Positions 45,096 through 55,214 of a stretch of 64,000 bases of DNA are shown piece by piece. The notes beneath the pieces are model-generated. The model made no database searches. It was not told the DNA's origin and was given only the letters and a program-made list of their open reading frames with translations. Position 1 is the stretch's first letter. Each line of letters opens with the position of its first letter. A program made the translations under genes and the position numbers. Location of the stretch: the NCBI RefSeq assembly GCF_003544835.1, contig NZ_CP032099.1, positions 1,240,001-1,304,000 of the forward strand. The letters are read 5' to 3'. The DNA is from Aliarcobacter skirrowii CCUG 10374. Its GTDB lineage: Bacteria > Campylobacterota > Campylobacteria > Campylobacterales > Arcobacteraceae.

Positions 45096-46332
45096 TAATA
45101 CTCTTTTGCGAAATTATTACCTCATCACCAATATTTAACTCTTTTGACTCAATTGCAGAAGATCTTCCATCTGTATCTAAAATCTTTACCATAACTCTTT
45201 TTAGCTCACCATTTTCTAATTTATAAATAGGTGATAGCTCTTTTTTACCTAAATCTTTTGTAACTGCTCCTTGAGGTCTTCTATTAGGTCCCATCATAGC
45301 AACTCTTTTTGCTTCATCAATTTTTGGTTTAAATCTTAATGCACTATTTGGAACTAATATCTTATCTTTACTATCTTTTGTAACAATTCTTGCAGTTGCT
45401 GTCATTCCAGGTTTTAAAAGCAAATCTTCATTATGAACCTCAACAACAGTCTCATATGTAATAACCCCATTTGAGTTAATTGGATTTAATCTTACCTGTT
45501 TTATCTTACCTTTAAAAGTTCTATTTACATATGCATCAACTGTAAAAGTAACTGGCAAATCTTTTTTAATATCAGCAACATCAGCTTCATCAATGCTAAC
45601 TATTAAATCCATACTTCTTAAATCTTTTGCCAAAGTAAAAAGTTTTGGAGCTGACATAGTTGCTGCTAGAGTTTGACCAATCTCTACATCTCTATTTAAT
45701 ACTATTCCATCAATTGAAGATCTTACATATGCTTTTTCAAGATTTTGTTCATCTGTTTTTAAATTAAACTCAGCTTGCATAACTCTTGCTTTTGAAGCTT
45801 CAAGGGAAGATTGAGCTGCTTCATAGGCAAATTTCGCATCATCTAACTCATTTTTTGAAGGATATTTTCCATTTGAATCTTCAAACATTTTAAGAACTCT
45901 CTCATAAGTTAATTTTTTGTTTCTTAAATTTACTTCACTCTCTTTATAATTTGCTTTTGAAATTGCAAGAGCTGCTTTTGAACTATCTACTTGAGATTGA
46001 AGTTTTACTGTATCTAAAACAGCTAATACCTGCCCTACTTTTACCTCATCATTATAATCTACAAATATCTCTTTTATAGTTCCTGATACCTCTATACCTA
46101 TTTCAACACTATTTGTAGGGTTTAGATTTCCAGTTGCACTTACAACTACAGATAAATCTCCTTTTTCAACCTTTTTAGTTACATACTCTACTTTTAAAGA
46201 ATCACTTTGTGAACTAAAAATTTTTATTAATATTAATACTAAAACTATGATTAATATCAAAGCTATGACTATATATCTTTTTTTATTACTTTTTGTTGCA
46301 TATTTATCTAATTCATCTTTTAAATCACTCAT
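45085..46332 (-). CDS. macA: MacA-like periplasmic adaptor (HlyD family)
   Basis: 415 residues. One membrane helix (about 21-39), the split lipoyl domain (VVSATGNLNPTNSVEIGIEVSGTIKEIFVDYNDEVKVGQVLAVLD ... SSIDGIVLNRDVEIGQTLAA), a helical hairpin between, and C-terminal beta domains (LLKPGMTATARIV). It links the inner-membrane MacB-type transporter to the outer-membrane TolC-like channel. The start is 1 bp after the TolC-like gene. Confidence 0.9.
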   Translation of the reverse strand: MSDLKDELDKYATKSNKKRYIVIALILIIVLVLILIKIFSSQSDSLKVEYVTKKVEKGDLSVVVSATGNLNPTNSVEIGIEVSGTIKEIFVDYNDEVKVGQVLAVLDTVKLQSQVDSSKAALAISKANYKESEVNLRNKKLTYERVLKMFEDSNGKYPSKNELDDAKFAYEAAQSSLEASKARVMQAEFNLKTDEQNLEKAYVRSSIDGIVLNRDVEIGQTLAATMSAPKLFTLAKDLRSMDLIVSIDEADVADIKKDLPVTFTVDAYVNRTFKGKIKQVRLNPINSNGVITYETVVEVHNEDLLLKPGMTATARIVTKDSKDKILVPNSALRFKPKIDEAKRVAMMGPNRRPQGAVTKDLGKKELSPIYKLENGELKRVMVKILDTDGRSSAIESKELNIGDEVIISQKSINGK

Positions 46333-46333
46333 T

Positions 46334-47542
46334 TTAGCCTCTTATTTTAAAATATAATTTTGAATACTCTTGAAGAATATTTATATCATTTATTAACAAA
46401 TCATACTCATTTATTTTTTTACTATTTTCTAAAATCTCTAAATCATAACTTGCTATCATTCCAGCTTGATTTGATACTCTATTTGCTTTTATTAAATCCT
46501 CATACAATTTTATATTATCATCAATACTTTTTGATATTTTTTCGTAAGTGTCAATTTTTGTTAAAATTTGTTCAAAATCAGACTCCATATCACTTTTTAA
46601 ATCATTTAAATATGTTTGCTGTTTTAAAACCTCTATTTTTGACTCTTGAAGCTTTGAAGACATATTGTAATCAAACAGAGGCATAGAGAAGTTTAAAGAT
46701 GCAGTTGATTGTGAATCCTCTTTTCTAGTATCACTTAACATATTATTAAAATCATCTTTTGTATTTGAGTATCTAGCATTTGCATTTAAAGTTAGTTTTG
46801 GAAGATATTTTGATCTATCTATTTTGTAACTACTATTTAAAATAGCAACTCTTGCATCCTCTTTTAGTAGTGAAAAATTCTTTTCTAAAAAATCCTCTTT
46901 TGATATTGGTTTAAAATCTAATATCTCTATGTTCTCATATTTTAAATCTGTATATTTAGCAAGTTCTAGCTCTTTTTGCTTTAAACTATTTTCAACACTT
47001 ATAACATCTCTATATGCAATGTTTTTACTCATAACTGCATTATTTAACTCTATAATATCACTTTTTCCAGCTTCATATTGTATTTTTTTAATAATGAGCT
47101 CTATATCTTTATTCTCATATTTTATTCTATTTTGAAATTGTTGATACTTTAGTTTTTTAATCTCTAAAAGAGTGCTATAAATTGATAGTAATAGTTCACT
47201 ATTTTCATTTTCCCAAGATAGTAAATCATAATCAAAAGTGCTTTTAGCATTATCTATTTTTGACCAAATTCCACCCGATTCAAATAGTGATTGTGTAAAA
47301 CCAATTGATGCTTGTTTTGAATAGTTGTCATCCTTTGACTTATCAAAAGGGTGAGTTGTACTTACTGAGGCATCTAAATTAATCGTTCCAATCCAACTAT
47401 TTTTAGAGTAATCATACTTTTTTAAAATTGACTCTTTGTCAAGTTTTCTATACTCTTTTTTATCATCTTTTAGTAGTTTTAAGCCATCTTCATTTGCAAA
47501 TAAATAGGTAAAAGTTAGTAAAAATATAAATAGCTTTCTCAA
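46334..47542 (-). CDS. TolC-family outer-membrane efflux protein
   Basis: 402 residues with a signal peptide (about 1-16, FIFLLTFTYLFA). Alternating long helices and beta segments (SIGFTQSLFESGGIWSKIDNAKS..., TASLNFSMPLFDYNMSSKLQESKIEVLKQQ) follow the TolC internal duplication. It is somewhat shorter than classical TolC. First gene of the leftward efflux operon; its promoter region faces the exbB promoter. Confidence 0.85.
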   Translation of the reverse strand: MRKLFIFLLTFTYLFANEDGLKLLKDDKKEYRKLDKESILKKYDYSKNSWIGTINLDASVSTTHPFDKSKDDNYSKQASIGFTQSLFESGGIWSKIDNAKSTFDYDLLSWENENSELLLSIYSTLLEIKKLKYQQFQNRIKYENKDIELIIKKIQYEAGKSDIIELNNAVMSKNIAYRDVISVENSLKQKELELAKYTDLKYENIEILDFKPISKEDFLEKNFSLLKEDARVAILNSSYKIDRSKYLPKLTLNANARYSNTKDDFNNMLSDTRKEDSQSTASLNFSMPLFDYNMSSKLQESKIEVLKQQTYLNDLKSDMESDFEQILTKIDTYEKISKSIDDNIKLYEDLIKANRVSNQAGMIASYDLEILENSKKINEYDLLINDINILQEYSKLYFKIRG

Positions 47543-47632
47543 TATATTTCCTTAGGTTGATTTTAAAAATGGTATTATAAATACTATATTTTAACCATAT
47601 TTTAACAATAATTAAATTTAAGAGTTCTTTAA

Positions 47633-47651
47633 GATAATTATTATCAATATT
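47633..47651. promoter_or_regulatory. Fur-box-like site upstream of exbB-exbD-tonB
   Basis: GATAATTATTATCAATATT matches most positions of the 19-bp Fur consensus. It lies 37 bp before the exbB start, in the gap shared with the divergent TolC-like gene. Iron-dependent repression of a TonB energiser set by Fur is well established, so the call is reasonable; binding is inferred. Confidence 0.6.
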
Positions 47652-47687
47652 ATGGTACGATTCCAAAAAATTTTAAGGAAATAGTTT

Positions 47688-48122
47688 ATGTTTGATGATA
47701 TTGAAAAACTAAAACACTTGGTTGATTATGGTGTAATAGGACTATTAGTAGTTATGAGTTTTGTTGCTGTTTTTTTCTTTATTGAAAGAGTTATATTTTA
47801 TAAAAAAATAGATGTAAGCTCATATAAAACAAAAAAATCATTAGATGTTGCTTTGACAAAACATTTAACTATTATTGGAACTATTGCATCTAACTCTCCA
47901 TATATTGGACTTTTAGGAACAGTTTTAGCAATTATGCTTACATTTATGACAATGGGTGGCGGTGGAGATATTGATGCTGCTAAAATTATGGAGAGTTTAG
48001 CACTAGCTCTTAAAGCAACTGCTGTTGGTTTGGTTGTTGCAATTATTTCTATGGTTTTATATAATATTTTAAGTAGATTTGCTGAAGTTTTGGAAAGTGA
48101 TTATGAAGCTACAGAAGTATGA
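47688..48122 (+). CDS. exbB: ExbB-type proton-channel subunit
   Basis: 144 residues, the small ExbB2-like form. Three membrane helices; IGTIASNSPYIGLLGTVLAIMLTF and ALKATAVGLVVAIISMVLYN are the conserved MotA/TolQ/ExbB segments. AAGGAAATAG precedes the ATG. With ExbD it uses the proton gradient to energise TonB. Its 3' end overlaps exbD by 20 bases. Confidence 0.93.
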   Translation: MFDDIEKLKHLVDYGVIGLLVVMSFVAVFFFIERVIFYKKIDVSSYKTKKSLDVALTKHLTIIGTIASNSPYIGLLGTVLAIMLTFMTMGGGGDIDAAKIMESLALALKATAVGLVVAIISMVLYNILSRFAEVLESDYEATEV

Positions 48123-48480
48123 TTCAATCAATGTAATTCCTTTTATTGATGTACTGTTAGTTCTTCTTGCAATAGTTTTATTAACTTCTACATTTATAAC
48201 TAAAGGTATTATTCCTGTAAATTTACCTAATAGTCAAACGGCTAGTAAATTAAAAAGTGATAAAGAAGTTGTAATTGTTATTGATAATGCTGGAGTTTTA
48301 TATCTTGATGAGATTCAAATGGCAATTCAAAATATTGAGCTTGAACTTTTAGGAAAGCAAAAAGAGACTCCAATTCATCTTCATACAGACAAAGAGACAA
48401 AGTTTGAACACTTTGTAAATGTTTTGGATATGTTAAAGAAAAATGAATTCTCAAATGTCTCAATTGTAACAAAGAAGTAA
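48103..48480 (+). CDS. exbD: ExbD-type energy-transducing protein
   Basis: 125 residues from ATG at 48103, chosen because an earlier in-frame ATG at 48079 lies deep in exbB and the protein then starts with the usual short cytoplasmic segment KLQKYDSINVIPFIDVLLVLLAIVLLTSTF. The Asp in FID is the proton-carrying residue. The periplasmic domain follows. It overlaps exbB and precedes tonB by 2 bp. Confidence 0.92.
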   Translation: MKLQKYDSINVIPFIDVLLVLLAIVLLTSTFITKGIIPVNLPNSQTASKLKSDKEVVIVIDNAGVLYLDEIQMAIQNIELELLGKQKETPIHLHTDKETKFEHFVNVLDMLKKNEFSNVSIVTKK

Positions 48481-48482
48481 AG

Positions 48483-49160
48483 ATGAAAAATAATAGATAT
48501 ATAAAATCACTTTTTATTAGTTCTACTATATATCTTGCTATTGCAGCTCCTATTTTTATATCTTTTTCAAATACTCCTAAAACAGTTGATATTAAAAAAG
48601 ATGTTCACACTGTTACAAAAATCTCTTTAAGCAATATTCCAATTCAAGAAAAAGTTATTGAAGAGATTGTTGAAGAGGAAGTTGTTGAAAAAATAATTGA
48701 AAAACCAGCAAAAAAAGTTGTAAAAAAAGAGATTAAAAAACAAAAACCAAAAAAAGATACAAAACCAAAAGAAAAGCCTAAAAAGATTGTAGAGAAAAAA
48801 GAGGTTCAAGAGAAAATTACAACAGCTGATTCTGTAAATCAAGTAAAAGCTGCCGAAATTGAAGATTTATATCTAGGAAAAATAAAAAATACTATTGAAA
48901 GATATAAAACATACCCAAGAAATGCAAAAAGACTTCATCATCAAGGAGTTGTTAAAATTGCTTTTGATGTTTTATTAGATGGAAAAATTACAAATATAAG
49001 AATTATTGAGAACTCTAAATATAAAACTTTAGATAAAGCAACAATTCATCTCTTAGAAAAAATTGGCTCTTTTGATCCAATTCCAAATGAGTTGATGTCA
49101 AAATTAGATAATAAATCAAATCTAAGTCTTGAAATACCTGTTGAATACCAAATAAACTAA
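48483..49160 (+). CDS. tonB: TonB protein
   Basis: 225 residues. N-terminal membrane helix (about 13-29), a long lysine/glutamate/proline-rich spacer (KPKKDTKPKEKPKKIVEKKE) spanning the periplasm, and the C-terminal TonB domain YPRNAKRLHHQGVVKIAFDVLLDGKITNIRIIENS. It transmits energy to outer-membrane siderophore or vitamin receptors. No receptor gene lies beside it. Ends at a strong bidirectional terminator. Confidence 0.92.
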   Translation: MKNNRYIKSLFISSTIYLAIAAPIFISFSNTPKTVDIKKDVHTVTKISLSNIPIQEKVIEEIVEEEVVEKIIEKPAKKVVKKEIKKQKPKKDTKPKEKPKKIVEKKEVQEKITTADSVNQVKAAEIEDLYLGKIKNTIERYKTYPRNAKRLHHQGVVKIAFDVLLDGKITNIRIIENSKYKTLDKATIHLLEKIGSFDPIPNELMSKLDNKSNLSLEIPVEYQIN

Positions 49161-49180
49161 GAGCCTTTGCTCTTAGTTTA
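49154..49180. terminator. Bidirectional terminator between tonB and pepA
   Basis: A perfect 11-bp stem, AAACTAAGAGC and its complement, with a four-base loop (49154-49179) overlaps the stop of tonB and the stop of the convergent pepA gene. T-rich tracts lie on both sides. Confidence 0.8.
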
Positions 49181-50599
49181 TTTAGCTAAATTTTTTATAA
49201 ACTCTACAGCCATTCTAACACCTGTTCCACTTGCTCCATAAGGATTATATCCCCAAGCTTTTTCAACAAATGCAGGTCCTGCTATATCAAAATGTACCCA
49301 TCTGTTTTTATTCTCTTCATAAATAAAGTTATCTAAAAACATTCCAGCTGTTATAGCTCCACCATATCTAGTGTTTGAAATATTACAAACATCTGCTATT
49401 TCAGATTTAATACATTTTTTCAAATATCTATTAAAATCAAGTTTTGTTGCATATTCACCACTATTTAAAGAGGCTTCAAGAGCTTTTTGTTTTAACTCTT
49501 CACTATTTCCCATGATTCCTGTTGTATATTCACCAAGTCCTACAACACAAGCACCTGTTAAAGTTGCAAAATCAAAGATATAATCAAAATCTTTAATCTC
49601 ATCTTGAGCATAACATAAACAATCAGCTAATACCAATCTTCCTTCAGCATCTGTGTTTCGAACCTCAATTGTTTTTCCATTTTTAGCTCTTAATATATCA
49701 TCAGGTTTATAAGCATTTCCACCAATCATATTTTCAACAGCACCTATAATTGCATGAACCTCAATGTTAAGTTTAAGCTCTGCTATTACTTTTATAGTGT
49801 TTAAAACAGCAACTGCACCTGATTTATCAGCTTTCATTGTTACCATGAAATCAGCTGGTTTTAAAGATAAACCACCACTATCATATGTAAGTCCTTTTCC
49901 TACAAGAACAATTTTTCTTTTAGCTTTTTTTGGTCTATATTTTAGATGTATTAGTTGAGACTCATGAACACTAGCTCGTCCAACACTATGCATAGACATC
50001 ATTTTTTGTTTTTCTAAATCTTTTTCTCCCAAAACTTCATACTCAAGCTCAAACTCTTTTGCAATAATTTCAGCCTCTTTTACAAAACTTTTTGGAGTAA
50101 AATCAGCAGGTGCTGTGTTTACCATATCTCTAGCTTTATTTACAGCATTTGCAATAATTTGTGACTCTTTTAAAATATCACTTAAATTTTCACATTTTTT
50201 TTCTACTACAAAATATAACTCTTGTTTTTTATCATCTTTTTCACTTTTATAGTGATTAAAACTGTATGAACCCAAAATAGAGCCTTCAACTAAAGCCTTA
50301 AAGTTATCTTCTAACTCTTTATTTAATAGAAGTTTTGCACTTTTAAATTTTGTAGAGTTAAATTTTTTTATAGCACCTGAAATTGCAATTGCCAAACTAT
50401 CATAGCTATAATCTTCAAAACCAACATAGATTTTTCTTTTTTCTGCCAATAAAACAACTGATTCATCTTTTGCTTTAAAATCAAGTTTTTCTAAAAGCTC
50501 TTTATCCTCTTTGCTTTTAATTTTTTTTAAATTATCTACTAAGATAATCTCTAAATCAAACTCTTTATCTTTTGAAATTTCTAAAATATTAATCTTCAT
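49178..50599 (-). CDS. pepA: Leucyl aminopeptidase (M17)
   Basis: 473 residues from ATG at 50599, overlapping the DedA gene by 11 bases; a start six codons earlier would lie deeper in that gene. VGKGLTYDSGGLSLKPADFMVTMKADKSG and the family signature NTDAEGRLVLADCL supply the metal-binding and catalytic residues. It removes N-terminal amino acids in the cytoplasm as a hexamer with two metals per subunit; in some bacteria PepA also binds DNA. Confidence 0.94.
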   Translation of the reverse strand: MKINILEISKDKEFDLEIILVDNLKKIKSKEDKELLEKLDFKAKDESVVLLAEKRKIYVGFEDYSYDSLAIAISGAIKKFNSTKFKSAKLLLNKELEDNFKALVEGSILGSYSFNHYKSEKDDKKQELYFVVEKKCENLSDILKESQIIANAVNKARDMVNTAPADFTPKSFVKEAEIIAKEFELEYEVLGEKDLEKQKMMSMHSVGRASVHESQLIHLKYRPKKAKRKIVLVGKGLTYDSGGLSLKPADFMVTMKADKSGAVAVLNTIKVIAELKLNIEVHAIIGAVENMIGGNAYKPDDILRAKNGKTIEVRNTDAEGRLVLADCLCYAQDEIKDFDYIFDFATLTGACVVGLGEYTTGIMGNSEELKQKALEASLNSGEYATKLDFNRYLKKCIKSEIADVCNISNTRYGGAITAGMFLDNFIYEENKNRWVHFDIAGPAFVEKAWGYNPYGASGTGVRMAVEFIKNLAK

Positions 50600-51290
50600 C
50601 CATAACCCTTTTTTCAATTTTTTTTGTTGCTTTATTAAAATAATATATTATTCCACCACCAACAATTATAGCAAGTGGAATTGCTAAATACCAGTGCTCT
50701 TTTGCCCAGTGAAGTACAATCATAATCTCATTTCCAAAATACCAAATAGGAACAATTGTAATAGCAGCCCAACACCAAGCACTAATTAAATTTATAAATG
50801 CAAATTTTCTTGCATCATATCTTGTAAGTCCTATAGAGATTGGAATTATTGTTCGCATACCATACATATATCTTTGAGTAAAAATTATTGGCCAACCATG
50901 TTTTTTTAAAAGTAAATGAGCAAAAGCAAACTTTCTTCTTTGACCTCTTAGTTTTTTTAAAACACTAGTTTTGTTAAATCTTCCAATATAAAAATATACC
51001 TGATCTCCAGCAAAACCACCAAGACCAGCTACAAAAATAGCTAAAAGAACATTCATAGAACCATCATGAGCCATAAGCCCAGCCATAATAAGCCCCATCT
51101 CACCTTCAAGCATACTCCATACAAAAAGTATCACATAACCATATTTTCTAAGCAGATATATAAATTTCTCTTCAACTCCTTCAACAGGAGCATTGTACAA
51201 ATTGTAAGCAAGAAAAGATAAAAAAAGTACCAAGCTTACTGCAAAAATTTTTCCTGTGTATGGTTGAATTTTTCTAAAAAGTTCTCTCAT
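50589..51290 (-). CDS. DedA-family membrane protein
   Basis: 233 residues, about six membrane segments. Family motifs are present: GEMGLIMAGLMAHDG, GGFAGDQVYFYIGR and the F/Y-R/Y-M/G-R segment RYMYGMRTIIPISIGLTRYDARKFAFIN. DedA/VTT proteins scramble or recycle lipid carriers such as undecaprenyl phosphate; the substrate here is unknown. It starts 8 bp after trpB. Confidence 0.9.
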   Translation of the reverse strand: MRELFRKIQPYTGKIFAVSLVLFLSFLAYNLYNAPVEGVEEKFIYLLRKYGYVILFVWSMLEGEMGLIMAGLMAHDGSMNVLLAIFVAGLGGFAGDQVYFYIGRFNKTSVLKKLRGQRRKFAFAHLLLKKHGWPIIFTQRYMYGMRTIIPISIGLTRYDARKFAFINLISAWCWAAITIVPIWYFGNEIMIVLHWAKEHWYLAIPLAIIVGGGIIYYFNKATKKIEKRVMDED

Positions 51291-51298
51291 TTATTGCC

Positions 51299-52525
51299 TT
51301 ACTTAAAATCTAGTAAACTTTTTGCTTGTATCATATCTTTATCTCCTCGACCTGATAGACAAACAATTACTAATTTATCTTTTAGTTTATCTTTTGCTTT
51401 TTTTAAGTATGCAATTGCATGAGCTGATTCAAATGCTGGAATAATTCCCTCTTTTTGACTTAACCAAACAAAAGCATCAAGGGCTTCTTTATCTGTAATA
51501 TTGTCATATGTTACTGTTTTATTATCTTTGTGAAAACTATGTTCTGGTCCAACTCCTGGATAATCAAGTCCTGCACTAATACTATGAGCTTCTAAAACTT
51601 GTCCATCTTCATTTTGAAGTAAGTATGAACACTGTCCGTGTAAAATCCCAGGTGTCCCTTTTGCTAAACAACTTCCATGTTTGTCTGTATCAAGTCCTAA
51701 ACCACCTGCTTCAATTCCAACACAAGTAACACTTTTATCTTCTAAAAAGTGTGAAAACATACCAATAGAGTTTGATCCTCCACCAATACAAGCAACTACA
51801 TAATCAGGAAGTCTATTCTCTTTTTCTAAAATCTGTTTTCTTGATTCATAACCAATTACTGCTTGAAAATCTCGAACCATCATAGGGTATGGATGAGGAC
51901 CTGCAACTGTTCCAATTATATAAAAAGTATCTCTTGCGTTTGTAACCCAATATCTAATTGCATCATTCATAGCATCTTTTAAAGTTTTACTACCACTTTC
52001 TACTGCAACAACTTTAGCACCTAAAAGCTTCATTCTAAATACATTTAACTCTTGTCTTGCAACATCTTTTGCACCCATAAAAACAGTACACTCAAGTCCA
52101 AGCAAAGCTGCAATTGTAGCTGTTGCAACTCCATGTTGCCCAGCTCCTGTTTCAGCTATTACTTTTGTTTTTCCCATTTTTTTTGCTAGTAATCCTTGAG
52201 CTATTACATTATTAACTTTATGAGCCCCTGTATGATTTAAATCTTCTCTTTTTAAATAGATTTTTGCCCCAAGCTCATCACTTATATTTTTTGCAAAATA
52301 TAGTGGATTTTCTCTTCCAACATAATCTTTTAAGTAGTAGTTTACCTCAGCCCAAAACTCTTTATCAAATCTATATTTACTATAGGTAGCTTCAAGCTCT
52401 TTTAAAATAGGCATCAATGTTTCAGGAACATATTGTCCTCCAAAAATTCCAAACTCACCACCAACACCAAACTCTCCGTTTGAATTTGGATCAAATATAC
52501 TTTTTTTTGGAATATAGTTACTCAT
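51299..52525 (-). CDS. trpB: Tryptophan synthase beta chain
   Basis: 408 residues. [20 protein letters not shown], the PLP lysine in [27 protein letters not shown], and [10 protein letters not shown] place it in the TrpB1 group that works with TrpA. It joins indole and serine. trpA is not beside it; the neighbour upstream is apt (4-base overlap) and DedA is downstream, so the gene is outside a trp operon. Confidence 0.95.
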   Translation of the reverse strand: MSNYIPKKSIFDPNSNGEFGVGGEFGIFGGQYVPETLMPILKELEATYSKYRFDKEFWAEVNYYLKDYVGRENPLYFAKNISDELGAKIYLKREDLNHTGAHKVNNVIAQGLLAKKMGKTKVIAETGAGQHGVATATIAALLGLECTVFMGAKDVARQELNVFRMKLLGAKVVAVESGSKTLKDAMNDAIRYWVTNARDTFYIIGTVAGPHPYPMMVRDFQAVIGYESRKQILEKENRLPDYVVACIGGGSNSIGMFSHFLEDKSVTCVGIEAGGLGLDTDKHGSCLAKGTPGILHGQCSYLLQNEDGQVLEAHSISAGLDYPGVGPEHSFHKDNKTVTYDNITDKEALDAFVWLSQKEGIIPAFESAHAIAYLKKAKDKLKDKLVIVCLSGRGDKDMIQAKSLLDFK

Positions 52526-53076
52526 ATCTCTAACACCGCATAAACTTTAGTTTTCTCTTCAAGTTTGGCTTTTCCAGGCAAGATAGAGAAATTCAAAATA
52601 AAACAAGCTTCAACTAAAGTGGCATCTAATTTCTCAATTAAATTAGCAGCAGCCACTGCTGTTCCACCACTTACAACTAAATCATCCATTAAAAGAACTT
52701 TTGGTTTTTTTATATCCCTAAAAGCATCAAAATGAACTTCAACCTCATCAAAACCATACTCTAACTCATACTTTTCACATAAAGTTGTACTTGGAAGTTT
52801 CCCTTTTTTTCGTATTGGAACAAATCCAATTTTAAGTCTTGAAGCAAGTGCTGCTCCAAATAAAAATCCTCTAGCTTCAATTGCTGCTATAAAATCTAAA
52901 TTATATTTTTTATATCTATCTTCAAGATGACTCATAAGTAGTTCAAATGCATCTTTATTATTTAAAAGTGTTGTAATATCTTTAAAGCTAATACCATGTT
53001 TTGGAAAATCTTCAACTGTTCTAATAGAACTTAATAAAACCTTTTTTTCATCTTCTGTTAAAATCTCTTTACTCAA
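52522..53076 (-). CDS. apt: Adenine phosphoribosyltransferase
   Basis: 184 residues. [37 protein letters not shown] and the PRPP loop [14 protein letters not shown] are the Apt motifs. It converts adenine and PRPP to AMP in purine salvage. First gene of the leftward run apt-trpB-dedA-pepA; its promoter region (53077-53160) faces the ligase gene. Confidence 0.95.
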   Translation of the reverse strand: MSKEILTEDEKKVLLSSIRTVEDFPKHGISFKDITTLLNNKDAFELLMSHLEDRYKKYNLDFIAAIEARGFLFGAALASRLKIGFVPIRKKGKLPSTTLCEKYELEYGFDEVEVHFDAFRDIKKPKVLLMDDLVVSGGTAVAAANLIEKLDATLVEACFILNFSILPGKAKLEEKTKVYAVLEI

Positions 53077-53160
53077 GTTTTTCCTTTTTTAAAAAATTAA
53101 AATATTCTAGCTAAAATCAAATTATGTTATAGTTTAAGAAATCAATATCAAGGAGCATTT

Positions 53161-53964
53161 ATGAGAATTTTATTTATTATGTTACTTCTTTTTACTCTTT
53201 CTTTTTGTTTTGATTTACAAAAGCCTTCAAATTATGAAAAAAATATAGATATCAATGGTTGGTTTATGAGTGAAAAACTAGATGGTATTAGAGCTTATTG
53301 GGATGGGAAAGAGCTATTTACAAGAAACAAAAACAAAATATTTGCACCAGCTTGGTTTACAAAAGATTTTCCACCATTTGAGCTTGATGGAGAGCTTTGG
53401 ACAAAAAGAGGTGATTTTGAAAATATTCAAAGTATTGTTTTAAGCCAACAAGAGTCAAAAGATTGGAAAAATATAACTTACAATATTTTTGAAGTTCCAA
53501 ATGCAAAGGGAAATTTTCAAACTAGACTTGATTTTTTAGAAGATTATTTAAAACAAACTCCAAACAAATATATAAAAATTATTCCTCAAATGGTTTGCAA
53601 AGATGAAAATCACTTAAATAATTTTTTACAAGAGCTTCTAAAAAATGGTGCTGAAGGTGTGATTATAAAAAATCCAAATTTAGCTTATGAGAGTGGAAGA
53701 ACAAAAAACTCACTAAAAGTAAAAGAGTTTTTCGATGATGAGGCTTTAGTAATAGATCACAATTTTAATAGTGATGGTTCATTTAAAAGTTTAAAGGTAA
53801 AATTAAAAAATGGTGTTATTTTTAATATAGGAGGTGGATTTAAAAAAGAAGATAGGCTAAATCCACCAAAAATCGGCTCAAATATTACTTTTAAATATTA
53901 TGGTTTTACAAAAAATGGCAAACCAAAATTTGCATCTTTTTTAAGAGTAAGAGAAGTTGAGTAA
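53161..53964 (+). CDS. ATP-dependent DNA ligase with signal peptide (LigE-like)
   Basis: 267 residues. N-terminal signal peptide (about 1-17). The nucleotidyl motif I is SEKLDGIRAYW, with Lys39 as the adenylation residue, then ELDGELW (motif III), GAEGVIIKNP (motif IV) and SLKVKEF (motif V), and a short OB domain. This minimal ATP ligase with an export signal matches LigE-type periplasmic ligases, thought to mend DNA taken up during transformation. The housekeeping NAD ligase is elsewhere. AAGGAG precedes the start. Confidence 0.85.
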   Translation: MRILFIMLLLFTLSFCFDLQKPSNYEKNIDINGWFMSEKLDGIRAYWDGKELFTRNKNKIFAPAWFTKDFPPFELDGELWTKRGDFENIQSIVLSQQESKDWKNITYNIFEVPNAKGNFQTRLDFLEDYLKQTPNKYIKIIPQMVCKDENHLNNFLQELLKNGAEGVIIKNPNLAYESGRTKNSLKVKEFFDDEALVIDHNFNSDGSFKSLKVKLKNGVIFNIGGGFKKEDRLNPPKIGSNITFKYYGFTKNGKPKFASFLRVREVE

Positions 53965-54062
53965 TTTATTATAATTTTTACTTATAATATTTTTAAGTAT
54001 CAAATAAGATTAAATTTATATTAGATACAATTTGCCAAAAATTAGCCAACTTAAGGATTTTC

Positions 54063-55214
54063 ATGAATAAAAGTCTAGAAACTATGCTTTGCCACTTAAA
54101 AGATTTTGCACCTTTTAAAGAGCCAACAAACTCTTCACACTTTCCAATATACAATACAGCAACTTTTGATTTAAAAGATCAAAACGGTGATAGAGTTTAT
54201 GATTATACAAGAAGCGATAATCCTACAAGAGCTACACTTGAAAACTTTTTTGCTTTTGCTGAAAATGGATATGGTGCTGTTTGTACTCACACAGGAATAG
54301 CAGCTGTTTCACTTCTTTTTGAAACTGTTTTAAAAGCAAATTCATCTATTTTAGTTGAAGCTGACTGTTATGGTGGAACATTTAGACTTTTAAAAGTTTT
54401 TAAAGAAAAATACAATATTAATGTAAACTTTACAGATTTTACAGATTTAAATATGCTTGAACACATTTTAAAAACACATAGCATTGATTTAGTTTTATGT
54501 GAAAGTCCTACAAATCCAGGCTTAAAAATAATAGATTTAAAAGAGATTGCAAATTTATCAAAAAAATATAACGCACTTTTTGCAGTTGATAACTCACTTG
54601 CAACTTTTATTAGTCAAAAACCTCTTGATTTAGGGGCTGATTTTTCACTCTTTTCTACAACTAAATTTATAAGTGGTCACGGAAGCGTAATTGCAGGTGC
54701 TATTGTTGCAAAAACTAAAGAGAACTCAGAAAAACTTCACTACTACTCAAATGCCTTAGGAAGAAATCAAAATCCTCTTGATGTTCATCTAATATCACTT
54801 GGAATTAGTAGTTTAAAAGTTAGAATGAAAGCAAGTGAAAAAGCTTCTAAAAAATTTGCAAAATGGCTAGAAAAACAAGATTTTATAGAAAAAGTTACAC
54901 ATCCTGCTTTAAAATCACATCCACAAAGAGCTTTAGCAAAAAAACAGATGAAAATAACTCCTAGTGTTTTTTGTGCTGATTTTAAAAGTGTAGAATTAGC
55001 CCAAAAATTCATAGAAAATGCAAAAATATTTGGAGAAAAATGCTCTTTTGGAAGTGCTGATAGTAGAGTTGAAATACCTTCTAAAATATCTCATGCATCT
55101 TTTTCAAAAGAGGAGTTAAAAGCAATTGGAATATCTGATAGTACGGTTAGATTTTCTATTGGATTTGAAGATTTAAAAGATTTAAAAGAGGATCTATTAC
55201 AAGCTATAAAATGA
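54063..55214 (+). CDS. Cystathionine gamma-synthase/beta-lyase-family PLP enzyme
   Basis: 383 residues, the standard length. YDYTRSDNPTRATLENFFAFAENGYGAVCTHTGIAAVS, LCESPTNPGLKIIDL, AVDNSLATFISQKPLDLGAD and the PLP lysine in FSTTKFISGHG are the Cys/Met metabolism PLP pattern, and the C-terminus has SADSRVEIP...VRFSIGFED. It may act as cystathionine gamma-synthase or as an O-acetylhomoserine-using enzyme supplied by MetX. It overlaps the next gene by 4 bases (ATGA). Confidence 0.85.
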   Translation: MNKSLETMLCHLKDFAPFKEPTNSSHFPIYNTATFDLKDQNGDRVYDYTRSDNPTRATLENFFAFAENGYGAVCTHTGIAAVSLLFETVLKANSSILVEADCYGGTFRLLKVFKEKYNINVNFTDFTDLNMLEHILKTHSIDLVLCESPTNPGLKIIDLKEIANLSKKYNALFAVDNSLATFISQKPLDLGADFSLFSTTKFISGHGSVIAGAIVAKTKENSEKLHYYSNALGRNQNPLDVHLISLGISSLKVRMKASEKASKKFAKWLEKQDFIEKVTHPALKSHPQRALAKKQMKITPSVFCADFKSVELAQKFIENAKIFGEKCSFGSADSRVEIPSKISHASFSKEELKAIGISDSTVRFSIGFEDLKDLKEDLLQAIK